Below are positions 42,061 through 54,274 of a DNA stretch of 64,000 nucleotides, in pieces. The first letter of the stretch is position 1. Every line of letters starts with the position of its first letter. The position numbers and the translations under genes are program-made. The notes under the pieces were generated by a model. It was not told where the DNA came from, ran no database searches, and was given only the letters and a program-made list of their open reading frames with translations. This DNA is from Rhytidiadelphus loreus (taxonomy: Eukaryota > Streptophyta > Bryopsida > Hypnales > Hylocomiaceae): contig OX344761.1 of the NCBI GenBank assembly GCA_947034895.1, positions 84,085,447 to 84,149,446 of the forward strand, written 5' to 3'.

Positions 42061-42252
42061 TGTAAGTGCTCTTGCACTTGCAGCCTTCAAGTCATCGACA
42101 TATTCCATTACACTCGGTTGTGCTTTCTGTTCACTAATGTGGAACAGATCATGGATTAATTCGTGTAGTCTAGCTTGTAGATAAGCAGTTTCGAACAATC
42201 CCTCACTTGTGGAATTTGAGACCTTGCACAATTTAGCAAGCCAAACTTAATT
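42061..42252 (-). other. Coding-like fragment, unrecognised
   Basis: The minus strand reads about 63 codons without a stop: LAKLCKVSNSTSEGLFETAY, then LQARLHELIHDLFHISEQKA, then PSVMEYVDDLKAASARALT, bounded by TAA upstream and TGA at the end. Composition is protein-like. It may be an exon or part of a retroelement gag. Confidence 0.3.
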
Positions 42253-42490
42253 CACTTAATAGTGCATGGAGCTAGCTTCTATGTATAGTACACTAGATTT
42301 TGCCTCACTATCGGCATCACATTCTATAGCTGTTGCTTCCTTGTGTGGAAAGACATGTAAGCTGTTCGAACAACAATCCGTGCTAGACTACCGAGAATAC
42401 CGTCAATTTAAATAAATTGGTAGTATTCCAATATAATGAAATGTTGAAGGACTCGCAGCCTTTGTGAAGATGTATGCCACAATGAAATTA

Positions 42491-42734
42491 TGGTCAATTT
42501 CATTAAAATGACGGTTTTCCGCACGCCATTTTAATGGAATATCTTCTACAACAGAGGATAAGTGTGCCGCGATAGGGTCATACATGTGCCAATTTTATGC
42601 CTAGCACATTCAAATCACTCCTAGTTCATGCATTTCCACTCCCCTCGGACAATCTTTCCATTGTTTTCATTTTTTCAGTGGTTTCATTTCGTATCATTTT
42701 AATGGAATAGTGCCATTTTAAACAAAATTGACCA
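42491..42734 (-). mobile_element. TA-flanked MITE, TGGTCAATTTCG family, copy 2
   Basis: Flanked by TA at 42489-42490 and 42735-42736, with ends TGGTCAATTTCATTAAAATG and, reversed, TGGTCAATTTTGTTTAAAAT. Inverted relative to 31533-31775 and nearly the same length (244 against 243). Shared interior includes ATGAACTAGGAGTGATTTGA and GTGCTAGGCATAAAATTGGC (reverse strand). Confidence 0.88.
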
Positions 42735-42769
42735 TAATTGACAATAATTCTTCCCATTATGGACTAGAT

Positions 42770-42905
42770 AATTGCAAAGCAAGTCAAGTTATCAAGAATA
42801 ATCGTTGGTTAGGACCTACCAAGCCGCGGGTGGCAAGGTTGGTACTGACCTACGATTATTCTTCATGACTTGGCCTACTTTGCAATTACTGAACATAATG
42901 TCAAT
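42770..42905. mobile_element. Foldback element with TAATTGCAAAG arms
   Basis: The left arm TAATTGCAAAGCAAGTCAAG through AGAATAATCGT is matched by the inverted right arm ACGATTATTCTTCATGACTT through TACTTTGCAATTA. The arms are about 42 bases with several mismatches around a centre containing CCGCGG. Confidence 0.65.
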
Positions 42906-43480
42906 GTAGGAGAGTTGAGCCATTTGACTTTTTTGATTGCTTAACAAATGACAACAGCAAAATCTCGTGTATTTAGATTATGTTAGGTGAATCTGCACTA
43001 ACTAAATTAATACCAATTCGTAATAGAAGAGATTTCTCTCCGATTTCTCTCACTACCAAACCAATGAAATTTCTACTTCATAACTATCGTGTTGAAAATT
43101 TACACAAGGCAAGCAGTGAGCATTATCAATCTTAATTTACCTCTCCTTAACCAATCGAAACTTGCCACGACGGCAAAACTCTACTACATTGACATTGTGT
43201 AGTTGGAATACAACAACAAGAACTATGAAGAAATCACCACAATTAACCTTGTTTCAAGAGTAGTCAATTATGATATATATTCTCTTTTTTGGGATATATG
43301 TGTTTTATGAAGAAAATAGAATTAGAAGTTTATTCACCTATAAAAAAAATGAATGAAAATAACAACTTGATGAGGTTCTATTGAAAAGTTTTGTCAGCAC
43401 TATACAATGGTGCCTTGGCCTTGGGCATGTAAGAGAAAATAAGGTATATGACCTATTTTCAACAATGTTAAGCATTTTAA
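42906..43480. other. Gene-free stretch
   Basis: I see nothing that can be supported here. Confidence 0.4.
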
Positions 43481-43803
43481 TGGGCAATTTCATTAAAATG
43501 GCGGTATTCCATGTGCCATTTTTGGACTACCTGGTCTGAATCGTAAAACTACCATCTAGAACAAGTATAGATTTTAGAAATCTTTGACTTTTATAGATTT
43601 CAAAAATCTAGATTGGGTATATTAGATTTCTGACAATGCAGTCTGAATTGTAAAAGTGACATCTAAGACAAGTGTAGATTTTATACATCTAGAAAAGGTA
43701 TATATTTTAGACATCTAGGATAGTTGTACATTTCAAACCACCTAGTCTAAGCCATCAAAACTACCAAACTAGTGGAATGGTGTCATTTTAACAAAATTGC
43801 CAA
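43481..43803 (+). mobile_element. TIR MITE, GGGCAATTTYATTAAAATGG family, copy 2
   Basis: Left end TGGGCAATTTCATTAAAATG and inverted right end CATTTTAACAAAATTGCCAA. The interior has duplicated ATCTAGAACAAGTATAGATT-like blocks. Homologous, in reverse, to 36972-37188. Confidence 0.65.
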
Positions 43804-44029
43804 TTTTAGCATTGTATGGTTGTGAGTTGAATTCTCTACCTTTGATTGGTTAGAAGTTGCGTTTCAATTCCCTTTGTAAGGATCGAATTGCTATATTGTT
43901 TCTAGAGCATGGTTTTTGTGAATTCTATTGTTTCAGGGCATTCAAACTAGCTTCAGTTGTTGTCCATCAAGTTGTGGAGAGCCAATTTCGAATTTAATTT
44001 GGGACAAGTATACTTAGTCAAGGACCTCA

Positions 44030-44414
44030 AATCTCCGAACGGAGCAACGGAATCTCCACAGAAGACCACCCCGGGAGACCAACAGCTGGCACACGCCTCG
44101 CCAATACCATCTCCCCAACGGAGATACGATGATAACCCCTTCGCCACCCACTTTTCGTCTTACCCGACGAGAACCTCACTTCTCGTCGTCTCTCTCCGTC
44201 GCCCTTTCCTGCTGCTGCTGCTCTCTGCTCCACGGAATCCATTTTTGCATTCTTGGCCGTCGCAATGCGGTGCAATCCAGGCACCCGCATTCTCCACCTC
44301 GATCACCACTGCCACAACGTAAAGCAGCGCTAGAGCTATGGAGCTCATTCGATTTCTTTGCAGCGTTTGAATATGGCCGGGAGGGGAGGACGTCTCTGCC
44401 CGGAATGAGAGGCC
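44030..44414 (+). promoter_or_regulatory. GC-rich promoter/5' UTR of the STAY-GREEN-like gene
   Basis: Composition shifts abruptly from AT-rich to GC- and CpG-rich at about 44030 and stays so into exon 1. A TGA in the gene's frame at 44406 closes the frame upstream of the ATG. No obvious TATA box is seen. Several overlapping long frames here on both strands are explained by high GC. Confidence 0.5.
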
Positions 44415-47400
44415 ATGGCCGTGTCATTACCGCCTTGTGGAGTCAAAGTGTCAATCACTTCCCCTGCGACGTGTTCTCATTTGCGTCGGGGAGACTCCGC
44501 GGGGATTCGCTGTCGAGAATTGTCGTTAGAAGTGGTGGATTGCGCAAGGGTGTGGAAGAGGAAGGGGCAAGGGTTGGCGCGGGTTTGGAGCGGCGGGGAG
44601 CGGCGGAGGTGCAGGAAGGAACGTTGTGCTGTGGTAAGATATGATGGACTTTGATATTCTGGATTTGATTTTCCAGGGGATGTTGTATGTAGTGTTTAGC
44701 ATTGTATTTGGATTTGAGATGGTCGCCACTTTCTGCGAATTCGTTCGTTTGTAACTTCTGGTCTGGTGTGGAAACTTGCTTGCGGTGGAGAAGATTTCTT
44801 ACTTGAAATTATCCATTTATGCAGAATTGAGACGTCTGTGTGCGTTAGGTTTGGTGCATTAAGCAATTGTCATGAAGGACGGCTTGAGTATATAAGTTCT
44901 ATGGAGCTCTTGCTGTGGTTTCGCGTCTTTTGACATTTTTGAATCTGAGATGATGCCCTTAGCGGTTGGATTCTGCACATGTTGGAATAGAAGTGATTTT
45001 ACACAGAATTTGAGCTTAGAAAATTTGTTCCGTTGGAGTAAATTTTATTCTTGTACTCGAGCATTTTATTCAGAATTGAGACGTGCATATTCATTAGGTA
45101 TAGTGCTGTAATCCTTGAAGGATCAAAAGTGTCCCATGGATGATTCACTGTTAACTGTAGAAAGAATGCACCTATTGGTCCAATAATCGGAACATTTTGG
45201 TGGTTACCTTTGTCATGTGGGCCGCGTCCTTCAAGGATTAAGCAATTTTTGTTAAGGACGGCCTTGATTGAGTACTCGTATATGAGTGCTTTGGATCCAA
45301 TTTTAGTGAGGTGTTACCTCCATTAAACATGTGGACCGTATGTCTCCTTTAAGTACGTGCTGCCATTCATTTGATAAGCCTTTCATAGCTTCACAAGGAG
45401 CTTCTACCTCTTCAATGGCGGTATAGGAGAGTCATCCGAGAAATCTCACTCTGAATTCATCCAAGGTTCTGTTTCTCTCCGATCGCGAGAGTTAGGTGGT
45501 GGGCACGTAGGAGGTTTTCTATATTGGTGCTTTGAAACAGTAGCAAGGTCGTCACGAATTAAAGAAAACCGAGTTGATTTCTTCCGAAAATTTTGGTTCT
45601 TCGGAGCGGATGGTTAAGGATTTCGCATGATCTGCTGTAGCATAATGATATGAAGGACGGGTATTGCAGTTAAAGATACAGTGATATCAGTAGGTCTATC
45701 CTTTGCAAGGGCTTCGGTTGCATTGGCGTAGCTCATCTGTTCCTCTCCAACAGAAATTACGACCCCTGGGCAACAGAAATTCCTTGGGATGTTGTGTAGT
45801 AGTTAACTCAACGATTTTGACAATGGTTTGACGTCATAACACTTGGAAATAATGTTTTCTTCTTTCCCTAGAGAGGGAGAAATATAGCTTAAAGAGAACT
45901 TACTGGTTTGTTACAAACATGTTCTTATTGCAACGATTGAGGCTTTCTTATTGAGTGTATCAGTATCTGATATTTTTCTTGAAATCACGTCTGTCTTCGA
46001 AAGGTTTCCAGATTATTCAACCCAGGGGATTTTGATGCATCAAAGCTGACTGTAAAGTTTGAAGACAATGCGAACACTTCTATACTCAAATCGGTTGAGA
46101 ACCTTTTACCTCGCAAGTACACTCTGACACACAGTGACGTTACAGGGGAGCTGCTTCTATCTATTGGTCCCTCCTTTAATCGACTACAAGTAAGTGCCAT
46201 AAGAAATCGAGATATTCCTTTCAAAACTATTGACATTGTAGTGATGAAGATGCTGTGAAATATTTTATAGTTCACTGTATTAAATCATGCATTTAAAGCT
46301 ATTTCTGGTGCGTGCTTTAGAGGTCTAAAGTATTTGTACGTGGTACTCTTCAAGAAACTAGTGGAAATTGGTGCTAAGGAAATTCTGGTGTGGATAAATT
46401 TTGCACAGTTAACAGATTGGTATACTCGGCTGATGAGGGACGAAATACTTGCAGAATGGAGAGGAAGTGAGCAAATTTCTCTCCATGTTCACTGTCACGT
46501 TAGTGGGGGTCACGTTCTTCTCGCACCAGCTGCTCTTCGAAATAGCATATTTGAGCGAGAAATGCCTCTGGTCAGTTCTCAATCCCAAGTTCATCATATT
46601 TCAGGAATTAATCACTTGATCGTGTCAAAGTTGATTTTTGCTCACATCCGTACGAATGTCAAGTTCTGTTTCTATTGAGTTGGTTTCTTCTCAGGTGTGG
46701 CACTGCTTTCGCCTATCCACGACTGAATTTATGAAGACGTAGTAAGACCTTAGACGTAGTAAGTCTTTGAAAGTGTGTATAAGTCATCTCTGAAGAAATC
46801 GATACAAGTGCCAGTCAAATACTTATCAGATAACCATATTAATGGACAATCTTGACTTGTAAAAACCTTGGTGTTTACTTAACATTTTACGTAGGTCCCG
46901 ACATTGGTGTCAACGCTGGTTTGCTATTGACCATAGACTTCGATGTCCTTCGATGTTCGACGCCTGGTCCTTGGAATATATCTAGCTAGTTATGCCTGTT
47001 CAAATGTCATAGTTATCTGCTTAGTAGTTTAACGATGGAGCTTTCTTTCACCAATTAAAATGCAGGTTTTGGAAGCAATTCGGCATGGAGATAAAGACCT
47101 CCTTGCTGAGTATCCAGGTGGTAGTTTCGATCTACTTGAAGTTTTTATGCTAGGTTTCGTGTTAATCTGGTCAGAATGGGCTTTAATCCTTGAGATCTTG
47201 CAGAGCGATTAAGATGTCTATATGCATTACTGAAGGCGTTATTTAAAGGCTGCGCGGTACAGTACTATTGACAGAGTCACAAGTCAATAGTTTTCTCCTT
47301 TTACAATGATGTCTTTGCTTAAGATAACGCTTGCTCATATGACTTAGTAATGGATCAGTTCGTCCGGTCATTTCCTTGGGTGTTGGACTGTGATCATGAG

Positions 47401-47713
47401 TCAACCACATCCAATGGAGCAAAATAGGTCATGCCAGTACCTTCATCAATGATTGCCCTCACGCATACTTACTCGTTTTTATTTCTGGTTGTGTGTAGAA
47501 CTCCATGCAAGTACTGTGTGGGTGCACTTCCACTCGTCAGATCCTGCGTACAATCGGGCAGACTGTTGGGGTCCATTATTCTATGCAGCTAGTCCCGTAA
47601 GGCGAGTAACTGGCAAGTTGGTCCCTTCCTGTATTTCTGAACCTTTCACACCCCTCACATTGGTAAAGGTACAAAAGGATGCTGCTGAGCTCTACTCAGT
47701 GATGTCTCCGTAG
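44415..47713 (+). CDS. SGR/SGRL-like: STAY-GREEN-like protein (magnesium dechelatase family)
   Basis: Five exons, 44415-44633, 46004-46189, 46409-46570, 47066-47117 and 47499-47713, join without stops across GT...AG introns to about 277 residues, the normal family length. The ATG sits in GAGGCCATGG. The first 73 residues (MAVSLPPCGVKVSITSPATC...) look like a chloroplast transit peptide. The conserved core follows: VSRLFNPGDFDASKL, YTLTHSDVTGELLLSIG, WYTRLMRDEILAEW, SLHVHCHVSGGHVLL, EMPLVLEAIRHGDKDLLAEY, VWVHFHSSDPAYNR and CWGPLFYAASP. Family members remove Mg from chlorophyll a in plastids, starting chlorophyll breakdown. The His and Asp of THSD and the Asp of RDE, which I recall as implicated in catalysis, are present. 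The C-terminus lacks the Cys-rich motif of SGR proper, so it may be the SGRL type. It seems functional and is the only intact host gene here. Confidence 0.88.
44807..45300 (+). repeat. Internal duplication in STAY-GREEN-like intron 1
   Basis: CAGAATTGAGACGT...TTAGGT...GTGCATTAAGCAATTG and AAGGACGGCTTGAGTAT (44822-44893) recur as CAGAATTGAGACGT...TTAGGTATAGTGCT and AAGCAATTTTTGTTAAGGACGGCC (45071-45265). The second copy is split by a MITE. Confidence 0.7.
45111..45238. mobile_element. 128-base MITE nested in the intron duplication
   Basis: Inverted ends ATCCTTGAAGGA and TCCTTCAAGGAT are flanked by TA (45109-45110, 45239-45240). The parallel copy at 44822-44893 lacks this insert, so the unoccupied site is seen in the same intron. 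Confidence 0.8.
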
Positions 47714-49404
47714 GACTGCAACCTTAACCCTCCGGTAATTGCAAGAGTCAATGTAATTTAGTTGGTGCTTTGTATTCGATTTCATTCGTTACAGGCATTC
47801 TTTCCTTGGATCCAGAAAAACGTTTGGGTTCAATGGCTTAATTTGGTCATTTAATACTATGTCACATCAATTCAAGAGAAGGGAGTGCAAATTGACGCTC
47901 TGCTCTTTGCAACGTCTGCTGCCCTGCGCACGTTGGGAAACTGTTTGGTCCGTTGTGGGAGGTACTGTAATGGCATTATCAGGCACGTCAATTTTTTTTA
48001 ATCTTATTTGAGGTTGTGCTTCAGGGGATACCGGTACTTTGTCTTATTGTTCAGCTTGACCGGTGTTCTTAATTTTGCTGATTCTTGATTCATTCTTGTA
48101 GAGTTTATAGAAATGTTGAGCTTAGACCGTAAGTGACACATTCTTGAAAAACATTGATGACAAGCTATTTAGGGAAGCATTGTTGAAGTACACTAATTTC
48201 ATTACATGAAGTTTTAGTTGATGGAGGCCGACACAAACCACGGGTTTCCTTTTGTGGCGTTGCTGGAGCTCATGAATGTAATTGGTTGAAAATATTATGG
48301 ATAAAATCCTGCAATATCAAATTAGTATGATTTCTTTTATTGAAACGAATAAAATAAACCTTATTAATTACAAGAAATTATGAAAAATGTTTAACCTTTT
48401 GGAGATACTGTACAATTCACAGTGAGTGCAATGTCATATGATTTACTTTTGCAACAAAATTATTATCCAAATTATATAATTTTACGAGTGAATTCTGCTG
48501 TATGTTGTGGTCTTCTGTTGACTTTGATCAACAATGCTGAAAAATACAAGTGAAGATTGATTATTTATTATAATTTCTTAACCCTTGGTCCCAATCAAGT
48601 ATCTTTTGGTCAATTCCTGATTTCGAGCAAGTTGTTTTGTTTTGTTTTCAACACAAGTGAAAAAATTAATAATCAGAAAACTCACCGACCAAACAATGCT
48701 TCGAGCAAGTTTTTAATAAGGAAAATACTTCAAATGTTTGACTTTTATCTTAGGAAATTTATTATTGAGAGAAAGTATTGAAGATTTCAGGACTAACTTT
48801 CACTGTTTTTCACAAATCAATTGAAGTTGCATTTTCAACTCTTTTGCCAATTTTCTCAAATTAACTGAAGTTGCAATTTTAGCCAATTTGAAAAACATAC
48901 AGTAAACCCAAATTTAATAATAAAAGTTTCAATTTTTGTGAAGTTTCAGAGGATTTGAATTGGAGATAGATATACAAAATGTTTTTCAAAATTTGACTAT
49001 ACAAATCATTTCAAAGATGATTAACATATTCTTATTTGATGCAAAGTTCAAAAAGTGTGAAATTTATATTATATAGCACATTTATGCTTTGTTCAAGACC
49101 TTTGAGTCATGGGATAAATTTGAATAGTGAAGTGTGAATAGTGAAGTAGAAACTATACTCCATAATCTTCATGAACTTCACTTTGTAAATAAGATTAAAA
49201 ATCCAGATAATCATGATTATCTCAAAATTTGGATTAATGAACTACCATCAAAGTTCTAACAACTATTATGAAGAAAAATAAATTAAAAATGGATTTTTAT
49301 AATCATAATCATAACACATTTATATTTATATACGAAAGGTCTAAAACAATGATGGAAATTGATTTGAGCAACAAATTGTGTTCAAAAAAATATGGTGGTG
49401 TGTT
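47714..49404 (+). other. 3' flank of STAY-GREEN-like gene, otherwise gene-free
   Basis: Moderate GC persists to about 48250 and may include the 3' UTR; beyond that it is AT-rich. A plus-strand segment at about 49161-49275 reads NLHELHFVNKIKNPDNHDYL, then KIWINELPSKF, vaguely like a copia gag relic, but too short to be sure. Confidence 0.35.
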
Positions 49405-49932
49405 CTCCCTCTAGCCCATAGTACTAGTTTTTTTGTAATGATGAAAATATTAAGGATTTGGCAAAATTGTTATAATATATATTATGATCAAATGATTCTA
49501 TAGTGAATGTGCAATGTGTCCTCTCAAGAGCATAACAAGTGAATGTAGCTATTAATTGCAATCAAGGAAAAAACAAAAAACAAAAAGTTGCAACAGATAC
49601 AAAGTGCCATACATAAATAAGGATAGGTTTTATAGAGAAAGAAGACTTTCTATGCAACTATCTTGCCCTCTCAATGTGTTTAGATTTGTACAAGAAAAGC
49701 TTGGAATTCAATAAAAAATTCTTTGACCCAATCAACTTTAAATTGTTTTAAGAAAATTATATTTTTTTAACCTACAAAGTAGATAATAAACTAGACTTCA
49801 TGTGCTTTTTAGTTATAGTCAAAAATAAACAAAATAAACTTCAATCCTAAAATCAAGTTTGAAGTAAAGGGGATAAGTAATTTGGAACAAATGAAATAAA
49901 CAAAAGGAACTAGTATTATGGAACAGAGGGAG
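49405..49932. mobile_element. Stowaway-like (mariner-type) MITE
   Basis: Left end CTCCCTCTAGCCCATAGTAC and the reverse of the right end CTCCCTCTGTTCCATAATAC match over about 25 bases (both continue TAGTT). TA follows the right end (49933-49934). CTCCCTCYGTTYC is the common plant Stowaway tip. Length 528, no coding frame. Confidence 0.75.
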
Positions 49933-49934
49933 TA

Positions 49935-50698
49935 TTAGATGAGCAAAGGATAACTTGGTCATTTGCATCTTTAATTTGCTAATTGAAGTAGAAATTTAAA
50001 TGTAAATCTAAAAATTATAATTTTGATTGAATTAATTGATGAATGCTATCTTCTTCTAGAAGGATATCTTTATATTTTTCACTACTCTGTATTACATATA
50101 ATTTGTTGTGCATTCAACTCAAATGCAAGCATATTTTGTGGTGCATAGGTGCAATGTATTTGAAATCATTATTGAAAGTGCATTATACAATCTCAAGTGT
50201 AGTCTATATTTTTTGAAATTAAAAGAAAATTCATATACTTTTCAAAAGTTAATTTTCTTAGTTTTGTAGAATTTTGTTGTTTTGATGGTTTTTAGTATTG
50301 TAGAGTATTCAAAACAATGAATTCCACTTGAAAATTTCAACAAAAGGTTCTTCCATTAGAATTATATCTAGGTGTTGAGGTATTTCTTAAAACAATAATT
50401 TATTTTGTCTTCCATATAGGTGTAAAAAAGGCTCTCTTGAGAGTGAATTTCTAGACACTCAAAAAGATTTTTCCATAATTTCATTGGTTGCCTTATCTTT
50501 GTAAAGATTTTAGAAATGTATTATTTTTGTTTTATTTTTCTTTAACTTGTTTTACACATAACTTTTGGAGATTATTTTTCTTATTCCTAAATTTTTTAAT
50601 TAGAATATCTATAGTGTTCTTCTAATTATCCATATTTTTTAAATTACTTCTTCTTTCCAAAAGCACATAGTACTCCCAATACTACTTTCAAAAATGGC
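49935..50698. other. Gene-free AT-rich stretch
   Basis: I see nothing that can be supported here. Confidence 0.4.
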
Positions 50699-50703
50699 TT
50701 ACC

Positions 50704-51659
50704 CCCCTAAACGTCCAAACAACATTTTTTGGCAACATAGCAATTTGGGACAGCTCACTACAGACAGAGTTTTTCTTTTTTTCCTTTGAAATTTCACACA
50801 ATATGGGGACAAGGAGTAGCTTTAAGGCCCAACAATTTTCATAACTTTTGACTATATGGTTCAAAAGTTATTGCATGATATGTAATTTTCAGTGTTCAGC
50901 GGGCTGCCCGGGCAGCCCGGACAAAAGAAGAAAAACTTCTTTGAAAATCACTTTAAAAATAAATAAAAACTTGAAATTGATTCTTTAGAATTTTATATAT
51001 GTGGTAAGCTTTGAATTGTTCCATTTTGATTAATGAGATGAAAGTTAAGAGAAATTTTAGTTTGGGTTAGTTTGTGGGTAGTTATGGAATCTCTACTCTA
51101 AAATAAACTTTGAAGTCCTTTATTTAACTCAATTTTAAATGTTTTTGGAAAAAAATAAAAACATTAGGTGTATATTGTTTATTACAACATTACAACCATT
51201 GGGATTGGCAATTTTCAATTCTATAAATAAATTTCTAACAATTTAGTATTTTTAATCATTCTCTACTTCTTTCTACTTACTATTTTTTTCCTATATGTTG
51301 TACAATTCCAAATGATCTAAAATCTTTCAAGCATATAGCCAATTTTACTTGAGGAATGAATCTAAAGAGTAACCACCATTTTGGACATTTTTTCATACAA
51401 ATGTGACCTTGTGAAGTGCAGCTGCCCGTATTTTCACAGGGCCCCCAAAAGAACTTTTGTCACTTTAGATGTTAATATCTTGCAATCTACACGGTGGAAA
51501 ATTCTGAAATTTTCTCCACATCTTCTCTAACTATTTTACTGCAAGATTCTATGGTTTATAGTTGTCCAGAAATGTTTTTAATCTAAAATTTGGTGCTTGT
51601 AAATGCAAGGGCAGTTTTGGAGCAATTTTGGTGAAAACATAGTCTCTAGCGTTTAGGGG
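50704..51659 (+). mobile_element. TTAA-flanked element, copy 6 (form A, CGTCC tips)
   Basis: The right TTAA is at 51660-51663; the left site is mutated to TTAC (50699-50702). Tips CCCCTAAACGTCC and AGCGTTTAGGGG. GGCAACATAGCAATTTGGGA lies at the left and AAGGGCAGTTTTGGAGCA at the right. Closely related to copy 5, in opposite orientation. Length 956. Confidence 0.87.
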
Positions 51660-51663
51660 TTAA

Positions 51664-53863
51664 GGCAAGAAAATGAATAGGTGTTTCATGCTTTCACCGG
51701 ATAGTCCAAACATTTTTTATCCACTAAAAGGACTAAGGAGAATACTTTGAGTTTTTTGAGGATTTGGAGATGCTCTATTAACTTCACATTTGGTAGTTTT
51801 GGAATGAAATTTTAAAGATAATTCCTAATTATCATATTCTACATGTGAAGCTTTATTTAGGTCATTCCAATAAGTATTGCAAAAGCTATCAGTATTTTAA
51901 TTTATTTCAATGTCAAAGAGGGTTGCTATAATATATTCTAAGAGAATACTAAAAGATTATGTTTTTTGATTAGGTTGATACCTACACAAAAACATTTGAA
52001 CCATTCTACTATAACTAATGAAATAAAAGTTATGTAGAGTTTTTATTTTAAAGGCTATGAAGGTAGAAAAAAAACATAAAGTAGTTTTTCGAACTCAATT
52101 GTTGGAGTTCCAAAATAAAAACAAAAACATAGGATATACATTGTTTACTAGAACGCCCTCACTATTAAGATTTTTAAAAATCTTAATTTCTTATCAAAGT
52201 TGTTTGCAATTTAGATTTTTCTCTTAGAGCATCGCCACCAAACCAAGCCAATAGCTTTGGTAATGCTACTCTATGCTTGTTGCACTTATCCAAAAGCAAA
52301 TAATTCCACACCAATACCCCTTAATGGTACAAGTTCTATCATTTCTTTTGTCACTCCTACATTTGCTCAACAACGGAGGGCCTTTAGAGTGGGCAATTTT
52401 ACAATCATGCTAACTCAGTCAACTTTGACTAAGGTGACTACACCTAAAGTCGCATGAATAAGCTATGGGGTGATTGCAAGAAAGACCGGTACTATTTTTC
52501 ATCATAATTGGAGTGACAAAGTTGTCAAGTGCTATAACTTTTGGAAAATAAAGCCAACATGCTTGAAATTTTTATTGGAGGTGGCTAACTTGAAGATCAT
52601 GAGATTTTTTATTTTTCAAAATATTTGAAAAAACATTCTATAATTAAAATTCAATTTAGCTAATTTGTCACACTTTACATTTTAGGGTTTTTTAATACTG
52701 TGGAGTATCCAAAAATTATGATGTACACTTGAAATTTTTGTGGATTATTTCCACACTAGATAGGCACATGCCTACCAAAGGAAAAATTTTAAAAACACTA
52801 TTTTTTGTCTTCCACATGCGCGCGAATAGGGGTCCGTTGTGCACAACATTCTGAACATTCAAGATGGTTTTGACTTTTATTTTTTGTTGAAATGTGATCA
52901 CTATCAAGTCTTTACAAATGGCCAATTTTAAGGGGGGGGTTGTTTATGATTTTCTAATTATTATTAATACCTAGTTGTATCCATGTTCTGTGACAAACAA
53001 TTTTTTTTTAAGTAGTACTTTTTCAATACTTACAAGTAGTACTCAATAGTACTATTAGCCATCAATTTTTAAAATCAACGATTGAGATTGTTTTGTTTTA
53101 TAGTATTGTAGTATTCATATTATTGAGTGCAGAAAATTGCAGTTTTGTTAGAGCACTACCAAATTTGTTTGGTCTCTCTTGCAACCACCCTATGTGGCAT
53201 AACCAATATGCTCTAAAAAAATGGACAACAAATTTTGCACATTGGTTAAGGACTACAAATCAAAATGCAAGTGGTTTTATAATTTTTGGACACATTGTGA
53301 TATAGTTACAAATTTTCAAAGATGCAAGGTTTAGGGTGCTAAAAGTGTTATGTAGGTGATGTCAAAATGTATTTGATGCACATGAATAATGACACTAGAG
53401 AAGAAGTTAAAGCAATAGAAAGTGTACCCAAAATCGTCCACTTCTAAGGTAATTATCTCCAGAGTATTATAAATAGAGTTGCACACTATTCAAAATTCAC
53501 CTTACATTTGTCCTTGTCATGTGCTTCATTTTGGGTATCCTCCCTATTCAATTTAGATTAAAAATAGGGGTCAATTTTGAGGAATGGTCCATTTTAGGTG
53601 CAATTATCTTATGGCCTTAGTAGAAGACATGGAGGTTAGTGAGGGGCATGAGAAGAAGGGGAAGAACTTTAGTGAGGACTTTAAGGGTTTGTTGGTGCAG
53701 AGCATCGGTTTTTCAATACATCACCACATTGGACAAGGCAGTAAGTGCCTTGCCACTTCTTGATGCCAATGTCAAATGGAGTGCAATTGGTGGCTATGCT
53801 CTCACAAAGTACTACCTTCTACTTTATATTTCTTTTCAAAATGAACATGAAATGATTTTACAG
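51664..53863. other. Gene-free stretch
   Basis: No gene supported. Open frames at 52257-52457 and 53093-53305 have no recognisable features and AT-driven composition. Confidence 0.4.
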
Positions 53864-53867
53864 TTAA

Positions 53868-54270
53868 CCCCTAAAGAACCAAGAGATTGTTCAACATAAT
53901 TTTGACACAAGGTATGAACATGTACCTCTTTAGTGGGAATGTAATTTTTCTTTCAATTGGATGCTTGAATCAAAAGTTATACTACCCTAAACTTTTCAAA
54001 TAGCTTTGGGTAGCACGTGAAACTCTTCTACTTCCGAATTTTGGCAAATATGTAATTTACATGAAATGAGATGCAAATTTTAAAAAAATAATCATGTGTA
54101 GTGTAAAAAATTCACTCTGGGAGGAATTAGAGTCTACTAGACTTGTCGGGCAAGGTAAAAAAACTTAATTTTTTTCTAATTTAAAATATTATAATAGAAT
54201 TTCTCAATGCCCTAAAAAAGTGACAGTTTTTTATGATTTATGCCCAAAATATGCTTCAATCCTGTAGGGA
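53868..54270 (+). mobile_element. Short TTAA-flanked element, copy 7 (diverged)
   Basis: TTAA at 53864-53867 and 54271-54274. Tips CCCCTAAAGAACC and ATCCTGTAGGGA. The left interior, reversed, matches 54840-54960 (TAACTTTTGATYC, then CACCTTGTGTCAAAATT). At 403 bases it is an internal deletion derivative. Confidence 0.55.
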
Positions 54271-54274
54271 TTAA

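Noticed and set aside
44129..44644. 171-codon frame over STAY-GREEN-like exon 1
   Set aside because: Only the 44415 frame (phase 0 at the 44633 donor) joins exon 2 to give VSRLFNPGDF; the longer frame gives a stop after the splice.
49161..49275. Copia gag relic
   Set aside because: Only about 35 residues with vague similarity; not enough to call a retrotransposon.
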